From Enterocloster aldenensis (GTDB taxonomy: Bacteria > Bacillota > Clostridia > Lachnospirales > Lachnospiraceae), in contig NZ_QVEX01000002.1 of assembly GCF_003434055.1 (NCBI RefSeq), positions 235,314 through 299,313 of the forward strand: a stretch of 64,000 nt of DNA. Reading direction: 5' to 3'. The notes under the pieces are model-generated. The model saw only the letters and a program-made list of their open reading frames with translations. It did no database searches and was not told the DNA's origin. The position numbers and the translations under genes are program-made. Numbering within the stretch: position 1 is the stretch's first letter; each line of letters begins with the position of its first letter. Below, piece by piece: positions 43,586 through 52,610 of the stretch.

Positions 43586-44838
43586 GGCTTCTCCTCCTTT
43601 ACCACCTTGCCCGCAACCGCGGATTCAATGCACTCCCTCATACTTCCGAATACCGGCTGCAGTCCGCGCATAGAGAAACAGTATGTATCAAATTTACCTG
43701 AATTCGACATCATGGTCCTGGTTCCCAGATTCTTATTCCTGTACTCCAGGATACAGCCATCGCAGTATATCTCCACCCCAAGGCGGGTCAGCCGCTCATA
43801 CAGGCCGCTGTCCTTTAAACGGTCATTCACGCTTCTGGGGGTAATCAGCCAGAAGTTCACATTGTCATGAACCCTTCTGCCATGGAGCAGTTCCTCAATC
43901 CTGGCGCACTCATTGTAAGAGCAGTGGGGACATCCCAGTACAACGGCATCCAGGTCCGTCACATCCGGATTGGTAATCTGCCTCTCCGCATCGGCCAGGT
44001 CCGACAGATGGATTTCCACCACTTCTTTTGGTTTCCTGCCGTTAAATGCCTGTTCCTTAGTCTGGGCCTCCGGCGTGACCCCTATCATGTGGAACAATGC
44101 AATCCCGCCGGAGGAAGCAGCGGTAGCGCTGAACTGCTTTAAAATCTCATTGGTGATTCCCTTTGCCGGCATCCCCTCCAATGCCCAGATACGGTCTGCC
44201 ACAATGGATCCGTAGGCATAAGAAACCAGGTTGAAAATATCTTCCTCCTCAAAATACTCCGGTCTGATATCATCCCCCAGCTTCACAAGCCCCTCCGCAT
44301 ACCGGTTCTCCGGTACATGCAGGCCGAAGTAAGGAACGCGTCCGGCAATGCCGCAGAGCAGTTCCAGCGGACCCGCGTAACGGTTGGTGCGGGCTCCGAT
44401 GATTGAATTGTAATAGCAGATTACATTGGATTCCGCACTGGCAAACTGCTGTCCAAAGGATGGAGCCACACCGATATGATAAGGGGCGCAGGACCATGTG
44501 GGGATGGCTCCCATCTTCACGTGGGCCGCTTCTATGCGGCGGGTAGCTGCCATGGTTTCCACATCATGCTTCTGCCGGTCCCAGAGATTGATATCACATG
44601 CGGTTGCATTGGTAGTGGTGGGAACAGCGAATTTCGCTCCGTTGTCAGCCAGATGTTCCGCAAACGCCACCTGCGCTTCGCCGGCATAAACCGTACTGTC
44701 ATCATGACATCCCACAACCTCTACAAATTCCTCTACATCGTAAAACCTTGCCAGGTCACACAGGGCCTGCATGGCCTGCTGGCGCATTTCCCCATGTTCC
44801 CCGTCAAGCATTGCTTTTTCATAATCAGTCAGTCTCAT
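43573..44838 (-). CDS. Aconitase X catalytic (large) subunit
   Basis: 421 residues of the DUF521/AcnX family. Three Cys that could bind an Fe-S cluster are visible in typical places: IPTWSCAPYHIG, VLGCPHCSYNECARIEELLH and EIYCDGCILEY. Together with the small subunit the most likely activity is dehydration of cis-3-hydroxy-L-proline or a related compound; this follows from the proline-racemase homologue beside it. The start codon overlaps the BCCT transporter stop (ATGA). Confidence 0.9.
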   Translation of the reverse strand: MRLTDYEKAMLDGEHGEMRQQAMQALCDLARFYDVEEFVEVVGCHDDSTVYAGEAQVAFAEHLADNGAKFAVPTTTNATACDINLWDRQKHDVETMAATRRIEAAHVKMGAIPTWSCAPYHIGVAPSFGQQFASAESNVICYYNSIIGARTNRYAGPLELLCGIAGRVPYFGLHVPENRYAEGLVKLGDDIRPEYFEEEDIFNLVSYAYGSIVADRIWALEGMPAKGITNEILKQFSATAASSGGIALFHMIGVTPEAQTKEQAFNGRKPKEVVEIHLSDLADAERQITNPDVTDLDAVVLGCPHCSYNECARIEELLHGRRVHDNVNFWLITPRSVNDRLKDSGLYERLTRLGVEIYCDGCILEYRNKNLGTRTMMSNSGKFDTYCFSMRGLQPVFGSMRECIESAVAGKVVKEEKPWRK

Positions 44839-46400
44839 TCCTTCTCCTCTTCTTCCGGAGTTTCAATATAGCCGGAGTTTGGTAAATAGAAACATTTCTT
44901 TGCATATTTAAACAGTACAATCGCACATAGGATCATTACAATGCTCTGCAGCAGCCCTACCAGGGTGAACATCCCCTTCACCGAGTTAATGCCTCCGGTG
45001 GCAACCAGTGTGTATGCAGTGCCTCCCAGTATGCATCCAACCAGTATTTTCTGCTTCTTTGGCGCCTCATCTTCAGCGGAAAGACCATTTACGGACAGTG
45101 TGGCTGCCACGGATGCCATGGGGTCTGCCAGGGTACAGAAGCTTAAGGTTACGGTGCACAGGAACAGGACCGTGATAATCTTGCTGAAAGGCAGTGTCCC
45201 GATAATCTGGAATACCGTTGCCTGCATGCCGGCGCTGCTTACAGCTTCCCATACATCCAGTGTTCCGGAGGTCTGCAGGTAAATGGTCTGACCGCCAAAC
45301 ACGCCAATCCAGATAATACAGAATATGGACGGGACAAGAATCTGAACCAGCATGAAGGTCCGGACCGTGCGGCCTTTTCCCATACGGGCAAGAAACATAC
45401 CGATAACAGGCGCGTATACGATGAAGGAAGCCCAATACTGGACAATCCAGTCCGCAAACCATTTATCATGGGAAGCCATCGCATTGGCCATGGTAGTCTG
45501 TGTTCCCCAGTTATCCACAATGAAACCGATGGCTTCTGAAGAAATCTTTGTGATGAACTCGGTATTTCCAAATACGAAGACATATGCCAGCAGGAAAAAG
45601 AAGAAATACATGCAGGCGGAGGATACCAGCTTAAGCCCTTTTCCAATACCGGAAACACAGGAAAGGACAAAAATCGCTGTGACAAATATTGCTGCAAACA
45701 GCCATGTTACCGCTGACTGAGGTATACCAAACGCAGCCTCCAGTCCGGCGCCAATCTGCATCAGCCCCACGCCCATGGAGTTGGATGTGGCTCCCATAAG
45801 ACAGAAGATGACGATTGCGGCCACCAGTGTATTCAGCCATTTGATTTTTTTACCGGTAGCACACTCCACAATGGAATTAAAAGATAAACTCTTTTTCCTG
45901 TTGTAGCAGATGATTGCAAATGCAGCCCCGCAGATGGCATACATACAATACTGGACAAAACTCCAATCCCACATGGCCTGGGCCACGGCGAAGATTCCGG
46001 CCCTGCGTGTACCCGGGTCACCCATTGCCACGGGAGTCGCCATAAAGTGGAAAATCGGTTCGCCCATGGCCCAGAACAGAAGGCCCGTGCCGATACCGGA
46101 ACAGATGGACATGGCGCACCAGGATGCCATGCTGTATTCCGGTTTTGCATCTTTACCGCCGATAACCACATCGCCGTACCGTCCGATTAGGAACACGACT
46201 GCAAGAATAATGAATGTAAGAGAAATAAGATTTATGTAAGCCCCAAAGTAATCCGCCATCCCATACAGAAGCTTTGTCATCAAAGCCCCAACCTGTTCCG
46301 TCCATATAATACCTGCAAGGATAAACGCAACAAGGATGACAATTGCTGGCCAAAACGCCCATTTATTGATTTTCAGATTATCCGTAGTTTTATTCTCCAT
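44835..46400 (-). CDS. BCCT-family transporter (betaine/carnitine/choline type)
   Basis: 521 residues, 12 predicted helices. Landmarks are SGIGTGLLFWAMGEPIFHF (the MGEP/WGxxEP region), GIGKGLKLVSSACMYFFFFL and the loop FLARMGKGRTVRTFML that follows transmembrane helix 8. Family members import zwitterionic N-methylated compounds. Proline betaine or hydroxyproline betaine would fit the downstream aconitase X and proline-racemase genes. The gene overlaps the aconitase X large subunit by four bases. Confidence 0.92.
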   Translation of the reverse strand: MENKTTDNLKINKWAFWPAIVILVAFILAGIIWTEQVGALMTKLLYGMADYFGAYINLISLTFIILAVVFLIGRYGDVVIGGKDAKPEYSMASWCAMSICSGIGTGLLFWAMGEPIFHFMATPVAMGDPGTRRAGIFAVAQAMWDWSFVQYCMYAICGAAFAIICYNRKKSLSFNSIVECATGKKIKWLNTLVAAIVIFCLMGATSNSMGVGLMQIGAGLEAAFGIPQSAVTWLFAAIFVTAIFVLSCVSGIGKGLKLVSSACMYFFFFLLAYVFVFGNTEFITKISSEAIGFIVDNWGTQTTMANAMASHDKWFADWIVQYWASFIVYAPVIGMFLARMGKGRTVRTFMLVQILVPSIFCIIWIGVFGGQTIYLQTSGTLDVWEAVSSAGMQATVFQIIGTLPFSKIITVLFLCTVTLSFCTLADPMASVAATLSVNGLSAEDEAPKKQKILVGCILGGTAYTLVATGGINSVKGMFTLVGLLQSIVMILCAIVLFKYAKKCFYLPNSGYIETPEEEEKE

Positions 46401-46429
46401 TTTTTAATTACCCCCTCCTGATTTAAAAC

Positions 46430-47032
46430 CTATCTTTTAACTCGCTCTACCCCTTTATAAGAATATATCATATCAATTGCTTTTGAACAGACCAAAGTAT
46501 AAACAACAGAGTACAGTAACCCGGTAAAACTCTTAAGCAGAATGGAACCTGCAAGGATAACCGTGGTATCCATGATAAATAATGCGTTTCCCATATTCAT
46601 TGCAGGATGCTTCTTCTGAAGGATTCTTCCAATGGCGGTCGTCCCGCCCATGGTCCCGCCTGCCCGCATCAGAAGGCCGGCCCCAATTCCCATCAGGACA
46701 CCGCCAAGAACAGACAACAGCAGTCCATGCTGCGAAAGAATGGCCGGAAAGAACGGCAGCCACCAATCAATTAATATGGAAGTACAGACGATAATGAAAA
46801 TCGTATACATCAGTATCTTTTTCCCAAAACACATGGTGCATAAAATCATGATTGGCGCATTGCATATCAGGTTGACCACGCCGATGGGTACTCCCAGAAG
46901 ATTATGTGCAACCACCGAAACGCCAAGGACGCTCCCTGGAACAATATTCACCGGATTGATTAAAATTGCAGACAATGTATATAGGATACAGCCTATGCTG
47001 AGTATTGCTGCTTCTTTCCACAACCCGTTCAT
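46430..47032 (-). CDS. YitT-family membrane protein
   Basis: 200 residues, five or six helices, with the YitT pattern NPVNIVPGSVLGVSVVAHNL, GVPIGVVNLICNAPIMILCT and GIGAGLLMRAGGTMGGTTAI. The usual C-terminal DUF2179 domain is absent, so this is the short form. Family function is not established; transport is suspected. Its ATG (47032) lies just after the RidA stop with AGGATAAGG upstream. It may move the pathway's substrate or product. Confidence 0.85.
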   Translation of the reverse strand: MNGLWKEAAILSIGCILYTLSAILINPVNIVPGSVLGVSVVAHNLLGVPIGVVNLICNAPIMILCTMCFGKKILMYTIFIIVCTSILIDWWLPFFPAILSQHGLLLSVLGGVLMGIGAGLLMRAGGTMGGTTAIGRILQKKHPAMNMGNALFIMDTTVILAGSILLKSFTGLLYSVVYTLVCSKAIDMIYSYKGVERVKR

Positions 47033-47036
47033 CGCC

Positions 47037-47420
47037 TTATCCTGCAAAGGCAATCATGGATGCCTCAAGCGGCACATCCCCCGGAAGCGCGGCTACCTGC
47101 ACGCAGACGCGGGTGGGTTTATGTTCGCCGAAAAACTCTTTGTATGCCTCATTAATCACGCCGAAATCCTTTAAATCCTTAATATAGACATCCACCCTGG
47201 CAATGCTCTCCCTGCATCCGCCTCCTGCTTCCACAATGCTTAAAAGATTATTCAGGACCAGGGTAGTGGCTTGTTTGATTTCAAATACATATTCGCCATC
47301 CTTTGTAAGCGGAATCTGTCCGGATGTGATGATCATGTCCCCATACTTGCGTCCATGGCAATACGGCCCCAATGCCGGTGATGCTTCCGGACTCACTAGT
47401 TCTTCCAGTTTCATCTTCAT
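47037..47420 (-). CDS. RidA-family enamine/imine deaminase
   Basis: 127 residues. Family residues include YCHGRKYGDMIITSGQIPLT, the carboxylate-binding Arg in KPTRVCVQVAALPGDVPLEA and the Glu following it. RidA hydrolyses reactive enamines and imines such as 2-aminoacrylate. In a hydroxyproline-type operon it could open or protect against pyrroline-2-carboxylate. It is the first gene of the leftward operon that includes YitT, BCCT and aconitase X, and its promoter carries 20-bp-spaced TTTCA motifs. Confidence 0.9.
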   Translation of the reverse strand: MKMKLEELVSPEASPALGPYCHGRKYGDMIITSGQIPLTKDGEYVFEIKQATTLVLNNLLSIVEAGGGCRESIARVDVYIKDLKDFGVINEAYKEFFGEHKPTRVCVQVAALPGDVPLEASMIAFAG

Positions 47421-47446
47421 AGACTTTTACCTCTCATTCTTTTTAT

Positions 47447-47494
47447 TTGTTTCATATTTTATTTTATTGTTTCACTTTTTGTTATTATATATCA
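47447..47494. promoter_or_regulatory. 20-bp-periodic TTTCA repeats upstream of the RidA operon
   Basis: TTTCA occurs at 47450 and 47470, and TATCA at 47490, exactly 20 bp apart. The first two are within TTGTTTCA. The 14-mer TTGTTTCACTTTTT (47467-47480) occurs again upstream of the ferredoxin gene at 52400-52413. I read these as binding sites for the IclR regulator. Confidence 0.6.
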
Positions 47495-47614
47495 TATAAT
47501 ACGACCATGTGTGCAATTTGTCAATAATTAGTTTCAAACTTTTTATGTGTTCGTCATTATTACCAAATGGATATACGGTTTTTGGTGACAATATCCAGGG
47601 GGGCATAAATTGGC

Positions 47615-47645
47615 GGGGAAGGCAGGTTCATCCCTGCCCTTCCCC
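47615..47645 (-). terminator. Hairpin at the end of the 2-oxoacid oxidoreductase operon
   Basis: GGGGAAG-GCAGG pairs with CCTGC-CTTCCCC, 12 bp with one bulge, just after the acyl-CoA synthetase stop. The T-tail on the minus strand (CCAATTTATG) is weak. Confidence 0.6.
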
Positions 47646-47652
47646 CTTACCC

Positions 47653-49734
47653 TCAGTCATCATACAATACTAATAATGCATCGGCGATGGCTGCCCCGTC
47701 TTCTGTGATGAATACAGGGTTGATGTCCAGTTCCTTTACCTTATCCTTGCCTTCTGCCGCCATCTCACTGATTTTCACAAGTAAATCCGCAAGGGCCTCT
47801 TTGTCGCAGACCGCGCCTCCCCGGTAGCCGCCCAGCAATGGATAGGATGCAAGGCTTTCTATCATATCCATTGCCTGTTTTCCGGTAAGGGGCGCCGGAG
47901 CCAGAGCCACATCTTTAAACAGTTCCACAAACACGCCGCCCATCCCTACCATGATCATAGGCCCAAAATCCCTGTCATTGTTCACGCCGATGATCATTTC
48001 CGTGCCGTATTTAAGCATGGGCTTAATAAGGACGCCTTCCAGCTTTGCGTCCGGGGCATTTTTCGCGCAGTTGTCCATGACCGCGGCAAATGCAGCGCGC
48101 AGTTCTGCCTCGTCCCTGATATTCAGCTTCACCCCGCCCACGTCCGATTTATGCTGGATATCCCTGGAATGTATTTTAACAGACACGGGATATCCCAGTT
48201 TTCCTGCTTCCTCTGCAGCGGCATCCGCTGTTGCCGCAATAGCCTGAGGAGGAATCGGAACGCCGTGGTCACTGAGATAGTTCAGGCTCTCAAACTCGCT
48301 TAAGCTGTGGGAACTTCCATGCTTTTTCTCCGGAACCGCGGGTTCCATGGGTTCGAATGTGCGCACGGCAAAATCCAGTATCTTTTTAAGCGCGGTGCAG
48401 CCATAACGTCCGGTGGGAAGCAGGGGCGTGCCCGCGGCCTTCAGGATGTCCGCGCTTTCCTGGTGCCTTGTGTGCTCGATGAAGGGAATCCAGAACACTG
48501 GTTTCAGCGCCTTGTCCCGGCGCGCAATGGACACTGCCTCAACCATATGGGTAATGGTGTCATCCCAGATTTCAGGGGTGATTGTATATGCCACCACGAT
48601 GGCGTCCACGCCCGGGTCCTTAGAAATCGCTTCCATGGCCTGCACCATCACAGGCGTGTTGTAGCCGATGCCGGCCGTCATATCAAAGGGGTTGTTCACG
48701 GAGCCATAGTCCGGAACCAGGGTCTTAAGGTACGCCTTTGTCTCCTGCTGCATTTCCGCCAGCTGGATGCCGTATTCCTCGGACAGGTCGGCCATGACGC
48801 CGGCCTCGCCGCCGGACACGTTCATGAACACGCAGCGTTCCCCCTTTGGCAGTTCTTCCAGCCATGAGAATGCCGCCGCAAGACTCATAAGTTCCTCCAG
48901 GTCGCCGGCCTCCACGACGCCATACCGTTTAAACACGGCCCGCAGCACCTTGTCTGCCCCGGACAGGGAGCCTGTGTGTGACTTGGCCAGCTCCTGCGAC
49001 TTGGCGGAACGCCCTGTCTTTAAGACCACCACCGGTTTCTTCTTCAGGGCAGCTTTCTGGAAGGCTGCAACCAGCTTCTCAGGCTTTGTGACGCCTTCCA
49101 TGTATGCGGCCACCACCTTGGTATCCTCATCGTCCACCAGGAAATCCAGATAATCCTCCACCTTCACATTACAGGAATTGCCTGAGGATATCACATGGCT
49201 GAAGCCCATGTTGGGGCTGTCCAGACCGCCTAACACAATCTGTCCGCTTTGGGAAATCATACCGATATTGCCCCCGCGCTCGCGCTCCTCCACCAGGAAG
49301 GCAAATGCAAAGATCCCGTCCACAAAATTGGCGAAACCCGCGCAGTTCGGCCCCATGACGGCAATGCCAAGGCGGTCGGCCGCCTCCACCAGTTCCCGCT
49401 GGCGCTCCCTGCCCTCCGGCCCCACTTCACCGTAACCGCTGGCAAATACAACCGCGCCGCCGCAGTTTTTCCCCGCTGCTTCCTCAAGCAGCGGGATGAT
49501 TGTCTTCTGAGGGGTGCACAAAATAACCAGGTCCACATCCCCTTCTATCTCTGAAAGGCAATGATAGGCGCGGCGGTTGAATATGGTATCCCTGCCCGGA
49601 TTCACAAGATAAAGCTGGTCCAGGTTTTTGGAGAATTTAAGATAGTTTCTGGTGGTATCACCGCCGAATCCGGCCTTTTCGCTTGCGCCCACAATCGCAA
49701 TGGTTCTTGGTTTTAATAATTTATTAAGATTCAT
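47653..49734 (-). CDS. ADP-forming acyl-CoA synthetase (acetyl-CoA synthetase, fused alpha-beta)
   Basis: 693 residues, full fused form. The N-terminal CoA-binding domain opens PRTIAIVGASEKAGFGGDTT. The phospho-His is His253 in AKSHTGSLSGADKVLRA. The C-terminal ATP-grasp domain (about 470-690) shows VSVKIHSRDIQHKSDVGGVK and ELDINPVFI. The enzyme converts acyl-CoA, ADP and phosphate to acid, CoA and ATP, so it earns ATP. It is the last gene after the 2-oxoacid:ferredoxin oxidoreductase, giving oxidative decarboxylation followed by substrate-level phosphorylation. Confidence 0.93.
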   Translation of the reverse strand: MNLNKLLKPRTIAIVGASEKAGFGGDTTRNYLKFSKNLDQLYLVNPGRDTIFNRRAYHCLSEIEGDVDLVILCTPQKTIIPLLEEAAGKNCGGAVVFASGYGEVGPEGRERQRELVEAADRLGIAVMGPNCAGFANFVDGIFAFAFLVEERERGGNIGMISQSGQIVLGGLDSPNMGFSHVISSGNSCNVKVEDYLDFLVDDEDTKVVAAYMEGVTKPEKLVAAFQKAALKKKPVVVLKTGRSAKSQELAKSHTGSLSGADKVLRAVFKRYGVVEAGDLEELMSLAAAFSWLEELPKGERCVFMNVSGGEAGVMADLSEEYGIQLAEMQQETKAYLKTLVPDYGSVNNPFDMTAGIGYNTPVMVQAMEAISKDPGVDAIVVAYTITPEIWDDTITHMVEAVSIARRDKALKPVFWIPFIEHTRHQESADILKAAGTPLLPTGRYGCTALKKILDFAVRTFEPMEPAVPEKKHGSSHSLSEFESLNYLSDHGVPIPPQAIAATADAAAEEAGKLGYPVSVKIHSRDIQHKSDVGGVKLNIRDEAELRAAFAAVMDNCAKNAPDAKLEGVLIKPMLKYGTEMIIGVNNDRDFGPMIMVGMGGVFVELFKDVALAPAPLTGKQAMDMIESLASYPLLGGYRGGAVCDKEALADLLVKISEMAAEGKDKVKELDINPVFITEDGAAIADALLVLYDD

Positions 49735-49771
49735 TCCGAACCCCTTCCTCCTGTTCCATTTCCATTACAGA

Positions 49772-50311
49772 TCAGCAGATCCTCCCTGCTTTCTCATATC
49801 CTGTTTCAAAACACTGCACGTTCTTCTCACTGGGTATGCCCTTGTGGTCAAAGTAATCCTTAAGCGTATCAGAGAACTGCTGTTTATCCATCATCTGTGT
49901 GGCCGCAATCATGGCGCCCATCATAACCAGGTTGGCGCCCCTGGTATTGTTAAGTTCCGCGGAAATGCCCATGGCATCCACCCCGAACACCTCCACATGG
50001 GAAGGATACTCCCTTTGGCTGAACAGCGACTGATTGATAATGACCTTGGCACCGTCCGCCACCTGGCCAATATATGTATCGTAGGCATCCTCGTTCATGC
50101 ACACCAGGACGTCCAGCGTATCCGGGTAGGGGCTGCCGATTTCCTCGTCGGATACCACCACGCGGCAAAGGGCGATGCCGCCGCGCATCTCTGCGGAATA
50201 CTCGCTGGTCCAGCTTACATTCTTACCATTCTCCGCAGCAATCTGAATCAAAATCTTACCGGCTGTCAGGACACCCTGACCGCCAATTCCTGCAAACATT
50301 ATATCAGCCAT
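49772..50311 (-). CDS. 2-oxoacid:ferredoxin oxidoreductase, gamma subunit
   Basis: 179 residues: ADIMFAGIGGQGVLTAGKIL at the start, then SEYSAEMRGGIALCRVVVSD, typical of the catalytic gamma domain of pyruvate/2-oxoacid oxidoreductases. It overlaps the beta gene by 8 bases. With alpha, beta and a two-cluster ferredoxin subunit it makes a four-subunit enzyme of the KGOR/VOR type. Confidence 0.93.
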   Translation of the reverse strand: MADIMFAGIGGQGVLTAGKILIQIAAENGKNVSWTSEYSAEMRGGIALCRVVVSDEEIGSPYPDTLDVLVCMNEDAYDTYIGQVADGAKVIINQSLFSQREYPSHVEVFGVDAMGISAELNNTRGANLVMMGAMIAATQMMDKQQFSDTLKDYFDHKGIPSEKNVQCFETGYEKAGRIC

Positions 50312-51062
50312 TTGCTACACCCCCGTTATTTGTATGGTCCACGTATACCTTTACCGGAAATACCTTTTCATTTTCTTCTTTCAGTTTCTTCATCGAGTCC
50401 ACCGGAGTCATCTTCCAGTTGGTCGGACACGGCGACAGCACCTCAATGATGGAAAACCCTTTATCGTTCATCTGGTTCTCAAATCCCTTTTTAATCATCT
50501 TCTTTGTCTCATTGATGTGCTGGGGATCGTAGAGAGCGCCCCGGGCAGCGTATTCAATGGGATACTGGCTGATAATGTTCAGCATGTCAAATGGCTGACC
50601 TGCAACCCGGTCATCCCTGCCCTTCTTGCTGCTGGTTGTCTTATCCCCCACCAGGGTGGTAGCAAGGCACATCTGCCCTCCGGTCATGCCAAAGATCCCG
50701 TTGTTCACCACAATCATGGTGATGGGCACGTTTCTCTGCGCCGCAAAGCACGTCTCCGAAAGTCCGATTACATAGGAACATCCGTCGCCGGCATGCACAT
50801 ATACATTTGCCTCCGGGCGCACCCTTTTGATACCTGTGGCAACAGCGGCGCAGCGTCCGTGGGGACCTGCAATCCCATCGCAGTTCAAGGTGTCGATGGA
50901 CCAGTAGGCGCAGGCGATATCCACCACCTGAACGGTCTTCTCCACAATTCCCAATTCCTCACAGCATTCCGCAATCAGTCTCTGTATGATACCATGTCCG
51001 CAGCCGCCGCACCAGCCTACCTGCTGATTGATCATTTCCGGTTTTGTTAACTTCACAGCCAT
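50304..51062 (-). CDS. 2-oxoacid:ferredoxin oxidoreductase, beta (thiamine pyrophosphate) subunit
   Basis: 252 residues. Cys ligands for an Fe-S cluster are seen in GWCGGCGHGI and the later Cys, and the thiamine-pyrophosphate motif GDGCSYVIGLSETCFAAQRN followed by VVNNGIFGMTGGQ. ATG 51062 has GGAGG upstream and begins one base after the alpha stop. The substrate (2-oxoisovalerate, 2-oxoglutarate or another) cannot be read from this sequence alone. Confidence 0.93.
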   Translation of the reverse strand: MAVKLTKPEMINQQVGWCGGCGHGIIQRLIAECCEELGIVEKTVQVVDIACAYWSIDTLNCDGIAGPHGRCAAVATGIKRVRPEANVYVHAGDGCSYVIGLSETCFAAQRNVPITMIVVNNGIFGMTGGQMCLATTLVGDKTTSSKKGRDDRVAGQPFDMLNIISQYPIEYAARGALYDPQHINETKKMIKKGFENQMNDKGFSIIEVLSPCPTNWKMTPVDSMKKLKEENEKVFPVKVYVDHTNNGGVANG

Positions 51063-51063
51063 A

Positions 51064-52149
51064 TTAGTAAACCTCCAGTTCCTTTTCTTTTCCTTCAAGT
51101 ACCCGTTTGCAATAGTCCACGATTCCCTGTGTCTTAGGAACATACTTGGATGTCAGGTAAGCATATACAGGCAGGGAGAATCTGGAAGCCAGACAGAGAT
51201 CCTGGCCCATCTGCGCGGACAGGCTCATCTCCACAGAAACAAGTCCCTTCACGCTGTCTGGTAAATTTTTAAATGCCTTTTCCGGATAAGGCCATGCGCT
51301 GATCAGACGGATCAGGCCAAGCTTCATGCCCTGCATTCTTGCGCGGCGGACCGCTGACTTACATACCCTGGAGGAGATTCCATATGCCACCAGGACCAGG
51401 TCGGCGTCATCCACCATGAATTCCTCCCAGCGCTGCTCATTATCATGCATCTCTTTGAACTTATCCCGCATCATGCAGTCATAGGCTTCATAATTCATGG
51501 ACCGGTCCAGATTGGTCACCTTTACCTTTGGTTCATCTTTTTCCTTATATCCTTTGATAGCCCAGTCAAACTCATCCTTGTCGTGCTCCTTTTCCTCAGG
51601 CAGCACCACCTTTTCAATCATCTGGCTGATTCCGCCGTCGCTTAATATAATCACAACCGTGCGGTACTTCTCCGCCAGGTCAAAGGCCAGATATGTAAGG
51701 TTGGCGCACTCCTGGACCGAAGCAGGGGTCAGGACAATCTGCCTGGAATCCCCGTGCCCGCCTCCCCGGACCGCCTCCCAGTAGGAATCCTGTCCTTCGG
51801 TAATCTCGCCGTCGCCTACACCGTATCTCATTACATCAACAAGGACGGCCGGAAGGTTGTAGGATGCCAGATAGGAAATTCCTTCCTGCTTAAGGTCGTA
51901 TCCTGGCCCGGACGAACTTGTCATGACCCTTTCCCCGCAGGCAGCCGCGCCCCACAGCATACTCATGCTTGCGATTTCGCTTTCTCCCTGAATGAATACA
52001 CCTCCTCTGGCAGCCATATTGGCTGACATGTATTCCAGGATCTCACTCTGCGGTGTAATCGGATACCCTGCATAAAAACGGCATCCTGCCCGAAGCGCGG
52101 CCTCCGCGATTGCTTCGTTTCCTTTCATAAGCCTAAATTTTTCACCCAT
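51064..52149 (-). CDS. 2-oxoacid:ferredoxin oxidoreductase, alpha subunit
   Basis: 361 residues with pyrimidine-binding motif GCRFYAGYPITPQSEILEYM, then GESEIASMSMLWGAAACGER and SSSGPGYDLKQEGISYLA. The C-terminal transketolase-like domain contains LIRLISAWPYPEKAFKNLPD. The arrangement ferredoxin-alpha-beta-gamma is that of 2-oxoglutarate and branched-chain 2-oxoacid oxidoreductases. The gene lies 20 bases after the ferredoxin gene. Confidence 0.93.
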   Translation of the reverse strand: MGEKFRLMKGNEAIAEAALRAGCRFYAGYPITPQSEILEYMSANMAARGGVFIQGESEIASMSMLWGAAACGERVMTSSSGPGYDLKQEGISYLASYNLPAVLVDVMRYGVGDGEITEGQDSYWEAVRGGGHGDSRQIVLTPASVQECANLTYLAFDLAEKYRTVVIILSDGGISQMIEKVVLPEEKEHDKDEFDWAIKGYKEKDEPKVKVTNLDRSMNYEAYDCMMRDKFKEMHDNEQRWEEFMVDDADLVLVAYGISSRVCKSAVRRARMQGMKLGLIRLISAWPYPEKAFKNLPDSVKGLVSVEMSLSAQMGQDLCLASRFSLPVYAYLTSKYVPKTQGIVDYCKRVLEGKEKELEVY

Positions 52150-52169
52150 GTCTCTTCTTTCCTCCCCTG

Positions 52170-52382
52170 CTATTCTACGGTACTGATGGTAAATACGTAA
52201 TCCGGACAGATTGTGTAGCAGCGTCCACAGCCAATACAGGTATCCTCATGAATCCGGATAATCTCATATCCCTTTTTGTTGATTTCCTCCAGCGGTTCAA
52301 TCGCCTGGACGGGACAGGCGCCCACACAGAGCCGACATCCTTTGCAGAGACTTACATCTGCGCTTGCTTTTGCTTTTGCCAT
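52170..52382 (-). CDS. 2-oxoacid:ferredoxin oxidoreductase, delta (2x[4Fe-4S] ferredoxin) subunit
   Basis: 70 residues with two complete CxxCxxCxxxCP motifs (CKGCRLCVGACP and CIGCGRCYTICP). It passes electrons from the thiamine-pyrophosphate site to free ferredoxin. It heads the operon; the divergent IclR gene and the 20-bp-repeated TTTCA motifs are directly upstream. Confidence 0.93.
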   Translation of the reverse strand: MAKAKASADVSLCKGCRLCVGACPVQAIEPLEEINKKGYEIIRIHEDTCIGCGRCYTICPDYVFTISTVE

Positions 52383-52399
52383 TTCTACCTCCTGTTATT

Positions 52400-52507
52400 T
52401 TGTTTCACTTTTTATATTTTTATTTCATTATTTATTTTATAATTTCATATTATCACCATTTGTACTATTTTTCAAGTGTTATTTTATAATTATTTATTGA
52501 AATTTCA
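52400..52507. promoter_or_regulatory. 20-bp-periodic TTTCA repeats between the ferredoxin and IclR genes
   Basis: TTTCA starts at 52403, 52423 and 52443, exactly 20 bp apart, and again at 52503, in the same phase. The last lies in the perfect palindrome TGAAATTTCA (52498-52507), just upstream of the IclR gene. The 14-mer at 52400-52413 is shared with the RidA promoter. The divergent promoters must overlap this AT-rich 228-bp gap. Confidence 0.65.
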
Positions 52508-52610
52508 CTAATCTTTTTTTGCTTGCAAAAGACACCACTTTCTCCTATAATAGTAAATAATAGTGTAACGTCCGTCTCAAAATGCGGCCGTTCAGCGCTA
52601 AGGAGGAGTC

